Shown here: piece by piece, positions 23,298-31,502 of the stretch
Position numbering within the stretch: position 1 is the stretch's first letter
How the letters are laid out: the number at the start of each line of letters is the position of its first letter
Source of the DNA: Streptomyces sp. CB02058
GTDB lineage: Bacteria; Actinomycetota; Actinomycetes; Streptomycetales; Streptomycetaceae
Direction of reading: 5' to 3'
Length of the DNA stretch: 64,000 nt
Assembly: GCF_001905505.1 (NCBI RefSeq)
Contig: NZ_LIPG01000003.1
Location: 310,001 to 374,000 of the forward strand
Made by a program: the position numbers and the translations under genes
Notes under the pieces: model-generated
Databases searched by the model: none
Told to the model about the DNA's origin: nothing
What the model saw: the letters and a program-made list of their open reading frames with translations, nothing else

Positions 23298-25778
23298 ATG
23301 TCTGATCGTGTTGCCGTGGTCGGGATGTCGATTCGCGCGGCGAAGGTACAGAGCGCGGCGGACTTCTGGCGTCTCCTGATCGCAGGGCGTTCCGGGCGGC
23401 GTGAAATCGACCTCACGGAATTGAAGCGGCGACGTGTTCCGAGTCGTACATACGAAGACCCGGCTCATGTGCCGGTCGTCTACTCCATGGAAGACGGCCT
23501 GGGTTTCGATCCCCATGCATTCGGACTCGGCCCTTCCGAGGCGGAGTTGACGGACCCGCAGCACCGCGCGATGCTCGAAGCCTGTTACCGGGCGGTGGAG
23601 AGCTCAGGAAGTTTCATCGGTTCGCTGTCTGACCGCGTCGGGGTATTCGTCGGGTCGCGGAAGAGTCGCTACGGTACACAGATCGAATACCTTTCGGCCT
23701 CGTCCGGCGGAAATGTGGATCTCGCCGGCATTGCTTTGGGGAACGATCCCGACCACCTGTCCAGCAGAATTTCCTATACGTACGGTCTCACCGGTCCGTC
23801 GATGACCGTCCTGACCGCCTGTTCGTCCTCGGGAGTGGCAGTCCATCTTGCTTCCCAGGCAATCCTTGCAGGTGAGTGCGATTCGGCGCTGGCGGGCGGC
23901 GTCGCTCTCGACGGGACGGACACGGGATATACGTACACCGCGGGCGGAATCTACTCGCCACGAGGCCGGTGCGAGCCGTACACGACATCGGCCGACGGCA
24001 CCGTGGAGGGCAATGGCGTCGCCGTCCTCTTCCTGAGACGGCTGGATGTGGCGTTGGCCGAGGGAAACCCGATTCTGGGCGTCATCGCCGGTACCGCGGT
24101 GAACAATGACGGCCGGGAGCGCGCGGGCTTTACGGCCCCCGGAGTCGCCGGCCAGTGCGAACTGATCGAAGAGGCTCTCGACGTAGCCGAGTTGAGGGCC
24201 TCCAGCATCGGGCTGCTCGAGGGCCACGGTGCGGGCACGAGCATCGGGGACGCACTGGAGATCGAGGCCGCGACGCAGGCATTCCGCTCCACAGGAGCCG
24301 GTGCCGGCACGTGCCGTCTCCACTCCGCCAAGGCGAACATCGGGAATCTGACCGCTGCCGCCGGCGCGGCAGGCATCATCGGCTGTCTCCTGGCCCTGCG
24401 GCATGGGCGGATTCCCCCCAACGCCCCCCTGGTGGGCGGAGTCCCGCCGACCGATCTGGCGGGCACGCCGTTCACGCTGGCGGATGCCCCGATCGCCTGG
24501 CAGCCTTCGGACCAGGGCAGGTATGCGGCGGTCAGTTCGTTCGGGCTGGGCGGAACGAACGCGCATGTCATCGTGGGCGATGCCGAAAAGGAGATACGGC
24601 TCGCCTCACGCAAGGGGCGGTCCTGGCAGCTGCTTCCCCTGTCGGCGGACGACCCGGAACGCCTCTCCGGGACCGTCGATGCCGTGCGTGCGGCAGCGGA
24701 AGGAACCTCGGCCGACGTTCGTCAGGACATCGGCCACACGCTGCGCACCGGCCGCCCGGAGCTCACCACGCGCGCCGCCGCGCTGATCCGGGCCGACGCC
24801 GGGCCGGACGGCCGTACGTGGCCCGCGCCGGAGCACTTCCGTACGGTTCCCGAAGCACCGCCGACACTCGTCTACGTACTCCCCGGCGAAGCCGCCGGAG
24901 CCGCCGGAGCGCCGGACGTGGCGCGCGCCCTCTACCGGGCGGAGCCGGCTTTCCGGTCGGCCGTGGACGAGGGACTCGACACCATGCGGCAGATGCTGGC
25001 GCCCGACCTGTTCGCGTCGGTGCGCGATGCCTTCCTGGACGGCAGGCCTCCGCCCGCCACGCATGCGCTTCAGCCGGTGCTGCACCTGCTCGGCCTCGGG
25101 CAGCACGCTTTTCTCAGCGAGCTGGACGTCGGGCCGGACCTGCTCATGGGGCACGGCGTCGGCGAGCTGACCGCCGCGCAGCTCAGTGGTGTCCTCTCGG
25201 CCGAGGACGCGGCGCGCGCGGTCTGCTGGCGGAGCCAGGCCATGGCGGACCCCTCGGAACGCGCCGAAGCCGTGGTCCGCTTCACCCGCCGGATGCGCGA
25301 CGTACGGCTGAACCCCCCTACCGTGCCGACGCTTTCGGGCGTCTCCGGGGCATGGCTGACCAGCGAGGAGGCGCGCGATCCCGGTTACTGGGGAGCGCAA
25401 CTGGGTGCGCGGTGCCCCTTCGACGAGATCCTGCAGTGCGTGGTGTCCGAGCACCCCGCAGCGGTGTATCTGCAGCTGAACAGCGGGACGCAGCTGCTTC
25501 GGGCCGTTCGTCGTCTGGGCCTGGCCGAAGAAGCCGCCGTGGCCCTGGCATCCGGGGGAGAGGCATCGGACAGCGGGCGCTCGCTGCTCCAGGCGGTCGG
25601 AACTCTCTGGGAACGGGGTGTACGGATCGACTGGGGGGCCTACGCCGAGCGCGATCACGCGCTCCGGGCCGACGTGGCGCCACGGGTCTTCGGGCGGATT
25701 CCGTATGTGCACCCTTCACTGCTGGAGCATTGCCCCGGGATCGACCCGGCGGAGCTTTCGGGAAAGCGGGTCAGCTGA
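23298..25778 (+). CDS. KS-AT polyketide synthase protein with degenerate active sites
   Basis: This 826-residue protein has a KS domain (about 1-430) and an AT-like domain (about 510-780) but no reductive or carrier domain. The KS keeps the nucleophile in TACSSS (Cys175) and the first His (EGHGAGT, about residue 309), but the NIGH motif reads NIGN (Asn350, AAT at 24345-24347). The AT-like part begins YVLPGEAAG instead of FPGQGSQ, and its GHSxG nucleophile motif reads GHGVG (Gly620, GGC at 25155-25157). Neither a normal Claisen condensation nor self-acylation with malonate is therefore expected. It may act in acyl transfer or as a structural partner. It overlaps the next NRPS gene by ATGA, so the two proteins are made together. 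Confidence 0.85.
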   Translation: MSDRVAVVGMSIRAAKVQSAADFWRLLIAGRSGRREIDLTELKRRRVPSRTYEDPAHVPVVYSMEDGLGFDPHAFGLGPSEAELTDPQHRAMLEACYRAVESSGSFIGSLSDRVGVFVGSRKSRYGTQIEYLSASSGGNVDLAGIALGNDPDHLSSRISYTYGLTGPSMTVLTACSSSGVAVHLASQAILAGECDSALAGGVALDGTDTGYTYTAGGIYSPRGRCEPYTTSADGTVEGNGVAVLFLRRLDVALAEGNPILGVIAGTAVNNDGRERAGFTAPGVAGQCELIEEALDVAELRASSIGLLEGHGAGTSIGDALEIEAATQAFRSTGAGAGTCRLHSAKANIGNLTAAAGAAGIIGCLLALRHGRIPPNAPLVGGVPPTDLAGTPFTLADAPIAWQPSDQGRYAAVSSFGLGGTNAHVIVGDAEKEIRLASRKGRSWQLLPLSADDPERLSGTVDAVRAAAEGTSADVRQDIGHTLRTGRPELTTRAAALIRADAGPDGRTWPAPEHFRTVPEAPPTLVYVLPGEAAGAAGAPDVARALYRAEPAFRSAVDEGLDTMRQMLAPDLFASVRDAFLDGRPPPATHALQPVLHLLGLGQHAFLSELDVGPDLLMGHGVGELTAAQLSGVLSAEDAARAVCWRSQAMADPSERAEAVVRFTRRMRDVRLNPPTVPTLSGVSGAWLTSEEARDPGYWGAQLGARCPFDEILQCVVSEHPAAVYLQLNSGTQLLRAVRRLGLAEEAAVALASGGEASDSGRSLLQAVGTLWERGVRIDWGAYAERDHALRADVAPRVFGRIPYVHPSLLEHCPGIDPAELSGKRVS

Positions 25779-28700
25779 TGACGTTCCAGGCAAGGGCGGA
25801 ACCGGCCTCCCTGTCGCAGCAGCGGATCTGGTTCACCGAACAGTTGCTGCCCGGGACCTCCAGGAACAACCTGTCCGCGCAGTTCGTCGTGCACGGAGAG
25901 CTGGACGTGCCGACGCTCGAAGGCGCGGTCAACGAGGTCATCGCTCGGCACGAGGTCCTGAGAACCGGATTCGGAATGCGTGACGACGCCCTCGTTCAGG
26001 AGGTGCTGGACGAGGCCCGGGTCACCGTGCGCACCCTTGACGCAGCCGATGAGGAGTCCGTCCTCGCCACAGCCGCCGAGCTCGCCCGGGAGCCGTTCGA
26101 CCTGAGCAGCGCCCCCCTGGTGCGGGCGGGCCTGGTGCGGGGCAGCAGCGGCACCAGGATTCTGGTGTTCGCGCTTCACCTCGTCGTGGCTGACGCCCGG
26201 TCCCTGGACATCTTCCTGCGCGAGGTCATGGAGTTCTACCGGAAGAAGGAAGCAAACGGCGTCCCCGACCTGCCCGATCTGCCGGCAACGCGCTATGTCG
26301 ACTTCGCGACATCGCAGCGTGAGTGGGTGAAGACCCCGCAGGCCGTCGAGCGGCGGGCGGCGCAGGTACGCGAACTCTCCGCATTTCCCGCCGTGGTCGA
26401 CCTTCCGGCCGACCGCCCCCGGCCGGCCGTGCAGACGTTCGCAGTGGCGTCCTCGCACGGGCGCACCTCGTCCTCGCTGACGAGCAGGCTCGATGAGGTG
26501 GCGCGAGAGCACGGAGCGACGCTCCGGACGGTGGTGCTGGCTTCGTTCTCGGCAGTGCTGGGCCTCTGGTCGCGGCAGACCCGGCTGCTGGTGGCGACCC
26601 CGGCGGCCAACCGCTCGTCGCCAGGGACCGAAGGGCTGATCGGGCCCTTCGAGAACACCCTCGTGATCCCGGCCGACATGGGCGGCGACCTCTCCTTCGC
26701 CGTACACCTCGAGCGCGTCCATGATGTGCACCGGAGGGTGGCGTCGGAGAACGTCCCGTTCGAGGAGGTCATCGACGGCGTCGCGCCCGAGCGCAGCCTG
26801 TCCTCCAACCCGCTGGTCCAGGTGATGGCGGCCTTCGAGGAAGCCCCCGCGGCTCCTGCCGGACGTCCAGAGGCCGGACTGGAACCGATCAGCCGGCCGA
26901 CGGCAAGCACCCAGTTCGACCTGGTGCTCGACGTCACCCGGGGCGACGGCGGCCTGGACTGCCGGCTCCAATACGCGACCGACCTGTTCGACCAGGACAC
27001 GGCGGAGCGGTTCCTCAGGCATCTGCGGCGACTGTGGGAGGTCGTCGCCGCCCGACCGGATGCCGGTGTCGGGTCCATCGACCTGGCGGACGTGGAGGAG
27101 CGGGCCGCGCTCCTGGCACTGGGCACCGGCCCCACGCGCCCGGTCGATCCCCGCGCGCTCCCGGCCAGGCTCTCCGAGGCCGCGCACAGCCGGCCGGACG
27201 CCGTCGCGGTGCAGGCCCCCGACGGCACCTACACCTACGCGCAGCTCATCGAGCGGGCGGAGGCGATCGCCGCGGCGCTCACGGCCCGTGGACTGCGGCC
27301 GGGCGATCCGGTCGGCGTAGCGCTTCCACGCGGCCGCGACCTGCCCGCGGGTCTGCTCGGCGTCTGGGCCGCGGGAGGCTCCTACGTCCCGCTCGACCCC
27401 GCGTACCCCGCGGCCCGGCTGGAGCACATGACGCAGGACGCGGGCATCAAGGTCCTGCTGAGCACGCGCGACCTCGCGGACCACATCCCTGTGCCCGCCG
27501 ACACCGAAGTGCTGGTGCTGGACGATCCCGCTGTCCCGCTGCCGGCCGGGAGACCGGCCCCCGCGACACGCGGCGACGACGTGGCCTACGTGATCTACAC
27601 GTCCGGCTCGACCGGCCGCCCCAAGGGAGTGATGGTCAGCCATCAAAGCCTCGGGAACCTTCTGGACGACTTCATGTCCGAGTCCGGGTTCGGTACGCGC
27701 GACCGGCTGCTCGCGCTGACCTCCCTGTCCTTCGACATCGCTGGGCTGGAACTCTGGCTCCCGCTGCTCGCCGGAGGAACACTGGTGATCGGGCCGCCGG
27801 GTGTCGGCGGCGACCCGGAGCGGCTGCACCGGCTCCTCTCCGACGAGGAGATCACCGTGGTGCAGGCCACCCCGGCGACCTGGAAGCTCTACGCCGCGTA
27901 CCACCGCGCCGCGCCGCCCGCGCTCCGGCAGATATGGAGTGGTGGTGAGCACCTGCCGCACTCGCTCGCCCAGGCGCTGACCGCGATGGGGCCCGAGGTG
28001 CACAACCTCTACGGGCCTACGGAGACGACCATTTGGTCGACGCGGGCGGTGCTCCGGCAGGGCGACAGCGTGACCGGAATAGGGCGGCCCCTCTCCAACA
28101 CGCGCCTGTTCGTCGTCAACGCCGACGGCCGCCAGGCCCCCATGGGGATACCCGGGGAGCTGTGCATCGGCGGCGCTGGGCTGGCGCTGGGCTACCTCGG
28201 CCGGCCCGATCTGACCGCACAGCGGTTCGTCGAGGTCGAAGGGCTGCCCGTCTACCGCACCGGAGACCTGGCCAGGTGGCGGTCCGACGGGAACCTGGAG
28301 TACCTCGGGCGTCTGGACGACCAGGTGAAGATCCGGGGTCACCGGGTGGAGCCCGGGGAGGTCGATGCCGTGGCCCGGGCCTGCCCCGGCGTCCAGGACG
28401 CCTGCACGCTGGCTGTCACGACCTCCGCGGGCGAGGAGCAGATGGTCACCTTCGTGACGCCGGGGGAGAGCCCGGATCGAGCCGGCGACACCACGGGGGA
28501 CTGGCGCGCCATCTGGGAGAACGCCTACGCCGAAGGCGAGCCCGCCGAAGAGGACGACCTGAATCTGAAGGGCTGGAGGAGCAGCTACTCCAAACAGCCG
28601 CTGCCGGAGGCGGAGATGCGGGACTGGGTGACGCAGACCGTCGACAGAATCGCCGCGACGGGCGCGCGCACCTTCGCGGAGATCGGCTGCGGCACCGGAT

Positions 28701-30115
28701 TGCTGCTGCTGCGCCTGGCTCCTTCGGCCGACCGCTACCTGGGTATCGACTTCTCCGCGGAAGCCACGGGGCACGTGAAGAGGGCGGTCGACCGGCGGGG
28801 TCTCACCGGCCAGGTGCTGCTCGCCACGGCAGCTGCCCCGGAGATCGGCGACGTCGCCGGCGGAGAACTCTTCGACTGCGTGGTGATCAACTCGGTCGCC
28901 CAGTACTTTCCTGGCCGGGAGTACCTCACGGAGGTTCTGACCGAAGCGACCAGGATCGTCGCCCCCGGCGGACACATCTTCGTCGGCGACCTGCGGAGCC
29001 TGAAACTGGCAGCGGCGTTCCACAGCGGTGTGCTGGAGACGGATGACCTGCTGGGAGCCGAGGAGCTGCGCGCCCTCGCCGCACGGCACGCGCTGGAGGA
29101 CGACGAACTCCTCATCGATCCGGGGTACTTCGCGGAGCTCCAGGACGCGCTACCGGCGGTGACCGGGATTCAGACGTCGCTCAAGGGCTCCGGATACGAC
29201 AACGAGATGACGCGCTTCCGCTACGACGTCCTGCTGAGGATCGGTGGGGAGGAACCGGACCGGCCGCAGTCCTGTGAGTACGCCGACTGGGAGGAGGTCT
29301 CCGGTTTCGAAGGCCTGGACGGACTGCTCGGAGCGTCGAGCTCCGCCGCGGTCGTCGTCGACGGCATCCCGAATGCCCGTGTCGCACGCTTCGCCCAGCT
29401 CGCGTCGGGTGAGGAGATGCCCGGCCTCGTGTGTTCGCCGGAGGAACTGGACGACGTGGCGGCTCGGCACGGCTGGGACAGCCGACATGCCTGGTCCTCC
29501 CGCCTCCCGCACCAAGGACGCATGCGGACGGTCTTCACCCACCGCGACCGGTGGAGCGGACACTTCGTCCACGAGCGGCCGGCGGTCGACGGGCCGACGA
29601 CCAACGACCCCGGGCAGGGAGCTCGGCTGCAGGTGCTGAAACACGGTGCGCGAGCCTTCCTGCGGCAGAATCTGCCCGAGTACATGGTGCCGAACCGGGT
29701 GCTGACCCTGCCGGAGCTTCCCCTGACCCCCAACGGGAAGACCGACAGAATCGCCTTGAGGGCCCTCGCCCGGCAGCAGGTTTCCAGTACGGATCACGTG
29801 GTTCCGAGTGGACCGGTTCAAAATCTTCTGCACGAGATCTGGTGCGAAGTGCTGAACGTCTCCCGAGTCAGTGTCGTGGAGAACATCTTCGACGCCGGCA
29901 CCACATCCCTGCTGGTGGTGCGGATACGCCAGGAACTGCGCGACCGGCACGGGATCGACGTCCCGCTGACGTCCTTCTTCACCCATCCGACGATCTCGGC
30001 GCTGGCCCGGACTCTCGACCCGGAAACGGAACGGCACTCCTCTGACGACCGGCCCGCAAGCCCGCGTGCCCACAACGTCACGGCGGCGCGCCGTCGCCGG
30101 CGCCGCAGGCAGTGA
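25778..30115 (+). CDS. NRPS module C-A(Gly-type)-MT-PCP
   Basis: This is 1445 residues from ATG 25778. The C domain (about 8-430) has HLVVADA at residues 134-140 where HHxxxDG is expected; the catalytic second His is Leu. The A domain starts near 460: A3 YTSGSTGRPKG (about 606), A5 YGPTETT (about 745), A7 YRTGDL, A8 GRLDDQVKIRGHRVEPGE (about 847). My alignment to GrsA gives specificity residues D-I-L-Q-W-G-L-I-W, one off the known glycine code. A SAM methyltransferase (EIGCGTGLLLLRLAP, about 967) is inserted between A8 and A10 (NGKTDRIAL, about 1318), the place typical for N-methylation. The PCP has DAGTTSL (Ser about 1377). Product guess: tethered N-methylglycine. It ends in a run of seven Arg. 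Confidence 0.88.
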   Translation: MTFQARAEPASLSQQRIWFTEQLLPGTSRNNLSAQFVVHGELDVPTLEGAVNEVIARHEVLRTGFGMRDDALVQEVLDEARVTVRTLDAADEESVLATAAELAREPFDLSSAPLVRAGLVRGSSGTRILVFALHLVVADARSLDIFLREVMEFYRKKEANGVPDLPDLPATRYVDFATSQREWVKTPQAVERRAAQVRELSAFPAVVDLPADRPRPAVQTFAVASSHGRTSSSLTSRLDEVAREHGATLRTVVLASFSAVLGLWSRQTRLLVATPAANRSSPGTEGLIGPFENTLVIPADMGGDLSFAVHLERVHDVHRRVASENVPFEEVIDGVAPERSLSSNPLVQVMAAFEEAPAAPAGRPEAGLEPISRPTASTQFDLVLDVTRGDGGLDCRLQYATDLFDQDTAERFLRHLRRLWEVVAARPDAGVGSIDLADVEERAALLALGTGPTRPVDPRALPARLSEAAHSRPDAVAVQAPDGTYTYAQLIERAEAIAAALTARGLRPGDPVGVALPRGRDLPAGLLGVWAAGGSYVPLDPAYPAARLEHMTQDAGIKVLLSTRDLADHIPVPADTEVLVLDDPAVPLPAGRPAPATRGDDVAYVIYTSGSTGRPKGVMVSHQSLGNLLDDFMSESGFGTRDRLLALTSLSFDIAGLELWLPLLAGGTLVIGPPGVGGDPERLHRLLSDEEITVVQATPATWKLYAAYHRAAPPALRQIWSGGEHLPHSLAQALTAMGPEVHNLYGPTETTIWSTRAVLRQGDSVTGIGRPLSNTRLFVVNADGRQAPMGIPGELCIGGAGLALGYLGRPDLTAQRFVEVEGLPVYRTGDLARWRSDGNLEYLGRLDDQVKIRGHRVEPGEVDAVARACPGVQDACTLAVTTSAGEEQMVTFVTPGESPDRAGDTTGDWRAIWENAYAEGEPAEEDDLNLKGWRSSYSKQPLPEAEMRDWVTQTVDRIAATGARTFAEIGCGTGLLLLRLAPSADRYLGIDFSAEATGHVKRAVDRRGLTGQVLLATAAAPEIGDVAGGELFDCVVINSVAQYFPGREYLTEVLTEATRIVAPGGHIFVGDLRSLKLAAAFHSGVLETDDLLGAEELRALAARHALEDDELLIDPGYFAELQDALPAVTGIQTSLKGSGYDNEMTRFRYDVLLRIGGEEPDRPQSCEYADWEEVSGFEGLDGLLGASSSAAVVVDGIPNARVARFAQLASGEEMPGLVCSPEELDDVAARHGWDSRHAWSSRLPHQGRMRTVFTHRDRWSGHFVHERPAVDGPTTNDPGQGARLQVLKHGARAFLRQNLPEYMVPNRVLTLPELPLTPNGKTDRIALRALARQQVSSTDHVVPSGPVQNLLHEIWCEVLNVSRVSVVENIFDAGTTSLLVVRIRQELRDRHGIDVPLTSFFTHPTISALARTLDPETERHSSDDRPASPRAHNVTAARRRRRRRQ

Positions 30116-30302
30116 CGGCGGAGGAGTCCGCCGGCGGGGCCCGGGATCCGGGGCGGGGCATGGCCGGCCGTCGAAGCGCGGCGGACACCACGAGCCTGGC
30201 CCCGCCCGGTCGGCCGGGGCTGCCCGAGTCGCACGATCGCACGACAGCATCACGGACATCAACCCTCGTGCAGCCCTTCAACGGCACATTCTTCTGCCGC
30301 AG

Positions 30303-30316
30303 TTCAAGCGCTTCGA
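30303..30316 (+). promoter_or_regulatory. AAGCGCTT box 2
   Basis: TTCAAGCGCTTCGA lies about 75 bp upstream of promoter copy B and overlaps the left arm of the 30313-30340 inverted repeat. Confidence 0.4.
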
Positions 30317-30340
30317 CTCTCATCGGGAGTTGAGAGTCGA
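30313..30340. promoter_or_regulatory. Inverted repeat upstream of the LmbU-family gene
   Basis: Arms TCGACTCTCA (30313-30322) and TGAGAGTCGA (30331-30340) pair perfectly over 10 bp with an 8-bp spacer. No T-run follows, so an operator is as likely as a terminator for the NRPS gene that ends at 30115. It is unlike the two LmbU-type palindromes. Confidence 0.45.
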
Positions 30341-30390
30341 TACGTTCAACTGACTAGGCGATACAGGGTAGTTAGGCCCGCAATGCACCC

Positions 30391-30419
30391 TTGACAAGCC
30401 CGAACTCCGGTGTGAATCT
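30391..30419 (+). promoter_or_regulatory. Promoter of the regulator gene (module copy B)
   Basis: TTGACA (30391-30396), a 17-bp spacer and GAATCT (30414-30419) repeat the promoter at 20387, including the surrounding TGTGAATCTTGC. It is part of a longer duplication that runs on into sequence matching the start of the condensation gene. Confidence 0.55.
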
Positions 30420-30435
30420 TGCTCCGATTCAGCAG

Positions 30436-30449
30436 GGGAAGCGCTTGCG
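30436..30449 (+). promoter_or_regulatory. AAGCGCTT box 3
   Basis: GGGAAGCGCTTGCG sits in copy B at the position equivalent to box 1 in copy A, between the promoter and the start. Confidence 0.4.
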
Positions 30450-30630
30450 GGCCAAGGAGAACGAGGCCGTTGGAGGGCTGATGTCGAAGGCTCGCGGCGG
30501 CCTGCTCGGTGGCGCCCAGGAGTTCGAGTGGCTGACGGCGCGGGGGGCCTGCGTGTACGCGAGGTCGAGTGCCCCGCTCCGGATGACGCCCGAAGATCGG
30601 ACGATGCACGCAGAGAGCTCGGGAGTATCC

Positions 30631-31344
30631 ATGCGTAAAACAGTCAGCTTGGCGGGCCAGACCGTGCGACATAGGGCAGCGGGGGCCGCGCGGCCGCCGC
30701 GGGGCTCAGGCGTTCAGCTGCACAAGGCTGGCTTACTCTTCACGGCCAAGCAGAGCTTCAGCACCTGGGAGGAGCTCGGCACCGAGCTGTTCTCCTTCGC
30801 CGACTCCTCCACCTGGTGGATCGCCGATTGGCTGGTGTACGGGGAGTCCGTGTTCCATGACCGCTACGAGGAAGCCATCAAGCGCACCTCGCTCAGCTAT
30901 CAGACGCTGCGCAACTACAGCTGGGTCGCGCGCGCGTTTCCGCTGTCCCGCAGACGCCCGGGGCTGAGCTTCAGCCATCACCTCGAAGTCGTGGCACTGG
31001 ACGAACCGGAGCAGGACTACTGGCTGCGCAAGGCGAAAGAGCTGGACTGGAGCAGGAACAAGCTGCGCCGGGAGATCCGCGAAAGTCTGCTCATACGGCA
31101 GGGCGAACTGACACCGTCCGGCACAGGACATGACGAGAAGTCACGTGTTGCCACCCGCACGGCAGTCGGGTCAGGGTCGACGCTGCTCCTGCGCGAGGCC
31201 ACTTCCACGGCCGAGGCCCGCTCGCTGATCCTTCAGTTCTCAGCCGACGAACTGGCGGGCATGGGGAGGGCCGCCCGACGGGACAGCGAGTCGGTCGAGG
31301 CATGGGTGGCGAAGATCGTACGGCGCGCCATCGACTGTTCCTGA
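30631..31344 (+). CDS. LmbU-family transcriptional regulator
   Basis: This 237-residue protein belongs to the LmbU/NovE/HmtD group of cluster-situated regulators in Streptomyces antibiotic clusters. Diagnostic parts are SSTWWIADWLVYGESVFHDRYEEAI (about residues 60-85), TSLSYQTLRNYSWVARAF, LSFSHHLEVVAL and DYWLRKAKELDWSRNKLRREIRES, which hold the DNA-binding region. ATG 30631 (MRKTVSL) with GGGAG upstream is preferred because family members begin close to such a sequence. The frame is also open back to ATG 30481, which would add 50 residues starting with the duplicated GGAQEFEW segment, so the true start is uncertain. It probably activates the cluster through the palindromes at 23204 and 32405. 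Confidence 0.85.
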   Translation: MRKTVSLAGQTVRHRAAGAARPPRGSGVQLHKAGLLFTAKQSFSTWEELGTELFSFADSSTWWIADWLVYGESVFHDRYEEAIKRTSLSYQTLRNYSWVARAFPLSRRRPGLSFSHHLEVVALDEPEQDYWLRKAKELDWSRNKLRREIRESLLIRQGELTPSGTGHDEKSRVATRTAVGSGSTLLLREATSTAEARSLILQFSADELAGMGRAARRDSESVEAWVAKIVRRAIDCS

Positions 31345-31412
31345 ACGGGTCGGGGACGCTGAGCCGGGACGCCGTCGGGGCGTGCCGGCCGTGACGTCGG
31401 GGAGGGGCGAGT

Positions 31413-31488
31413 GCCCTGTTCGTCGACAGGGCGCTTCAGCCGGCCGGCACCGGGGGCATCTCCCGGTCCGCTCCACAGGCGGACCGGG
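31413..31488. terminator. Two hairpins between convergent genes
   Basis: The first pairs GCCCTGT (31413-31419) with ACAGGGC (31426-31432). The second pairs CCCGGTCCGC (31462-31471) with GCGGACCGGG (31479-31488), perfect over 10 bp with a 7-base loop. They lie between the regulator gene and the convergent methyltransferase gene and can serve both directions. Confidence 0.65.
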
Positions 31489-31502
31489 CCGGATGAACGG
31501 GC

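Larger units (their letters stand above)
30391..30540 (+). repeat. Diverged copy of the condensation-gene promoter and 5' end
   Basis: This stretch aligns with 20387-20545 with one- or two-base gaps. Shared blocks are TTGACA, TGTGAATCTTGC, GAAGCGCTTGCG, CCGTTGGA, GGCTCGC, CTCGGTGG and CAGGAGTTCGA. Translated, both give a GGAQEFEW motif, the N-terminal motif of the condensation domain. In this copy the equivalent of the TTG start (30470) runs into TGA after three codons because of a one-base deletion, and that TGA overlaps ATG 30481, which reopens the GGAQEFEW frame and continues in frame into the regulator gene. Confidence 0.75.

Noticed and set aside
25655..29089. Minus-strand frame of 1144 codons opposite the NRPS
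   Set aside because: Typical antisense shadow in high-GC coding DNA; the plus strand has all NRPS core motifs in order.
30391..30630. Full-length N-terminal extension of the LmbU-family protein from 30391
   Set aside because: The frame there begins inside the -35 element; if an extension exists it starts at ATG 30481. The family start at ATG 30631 remains the main call.
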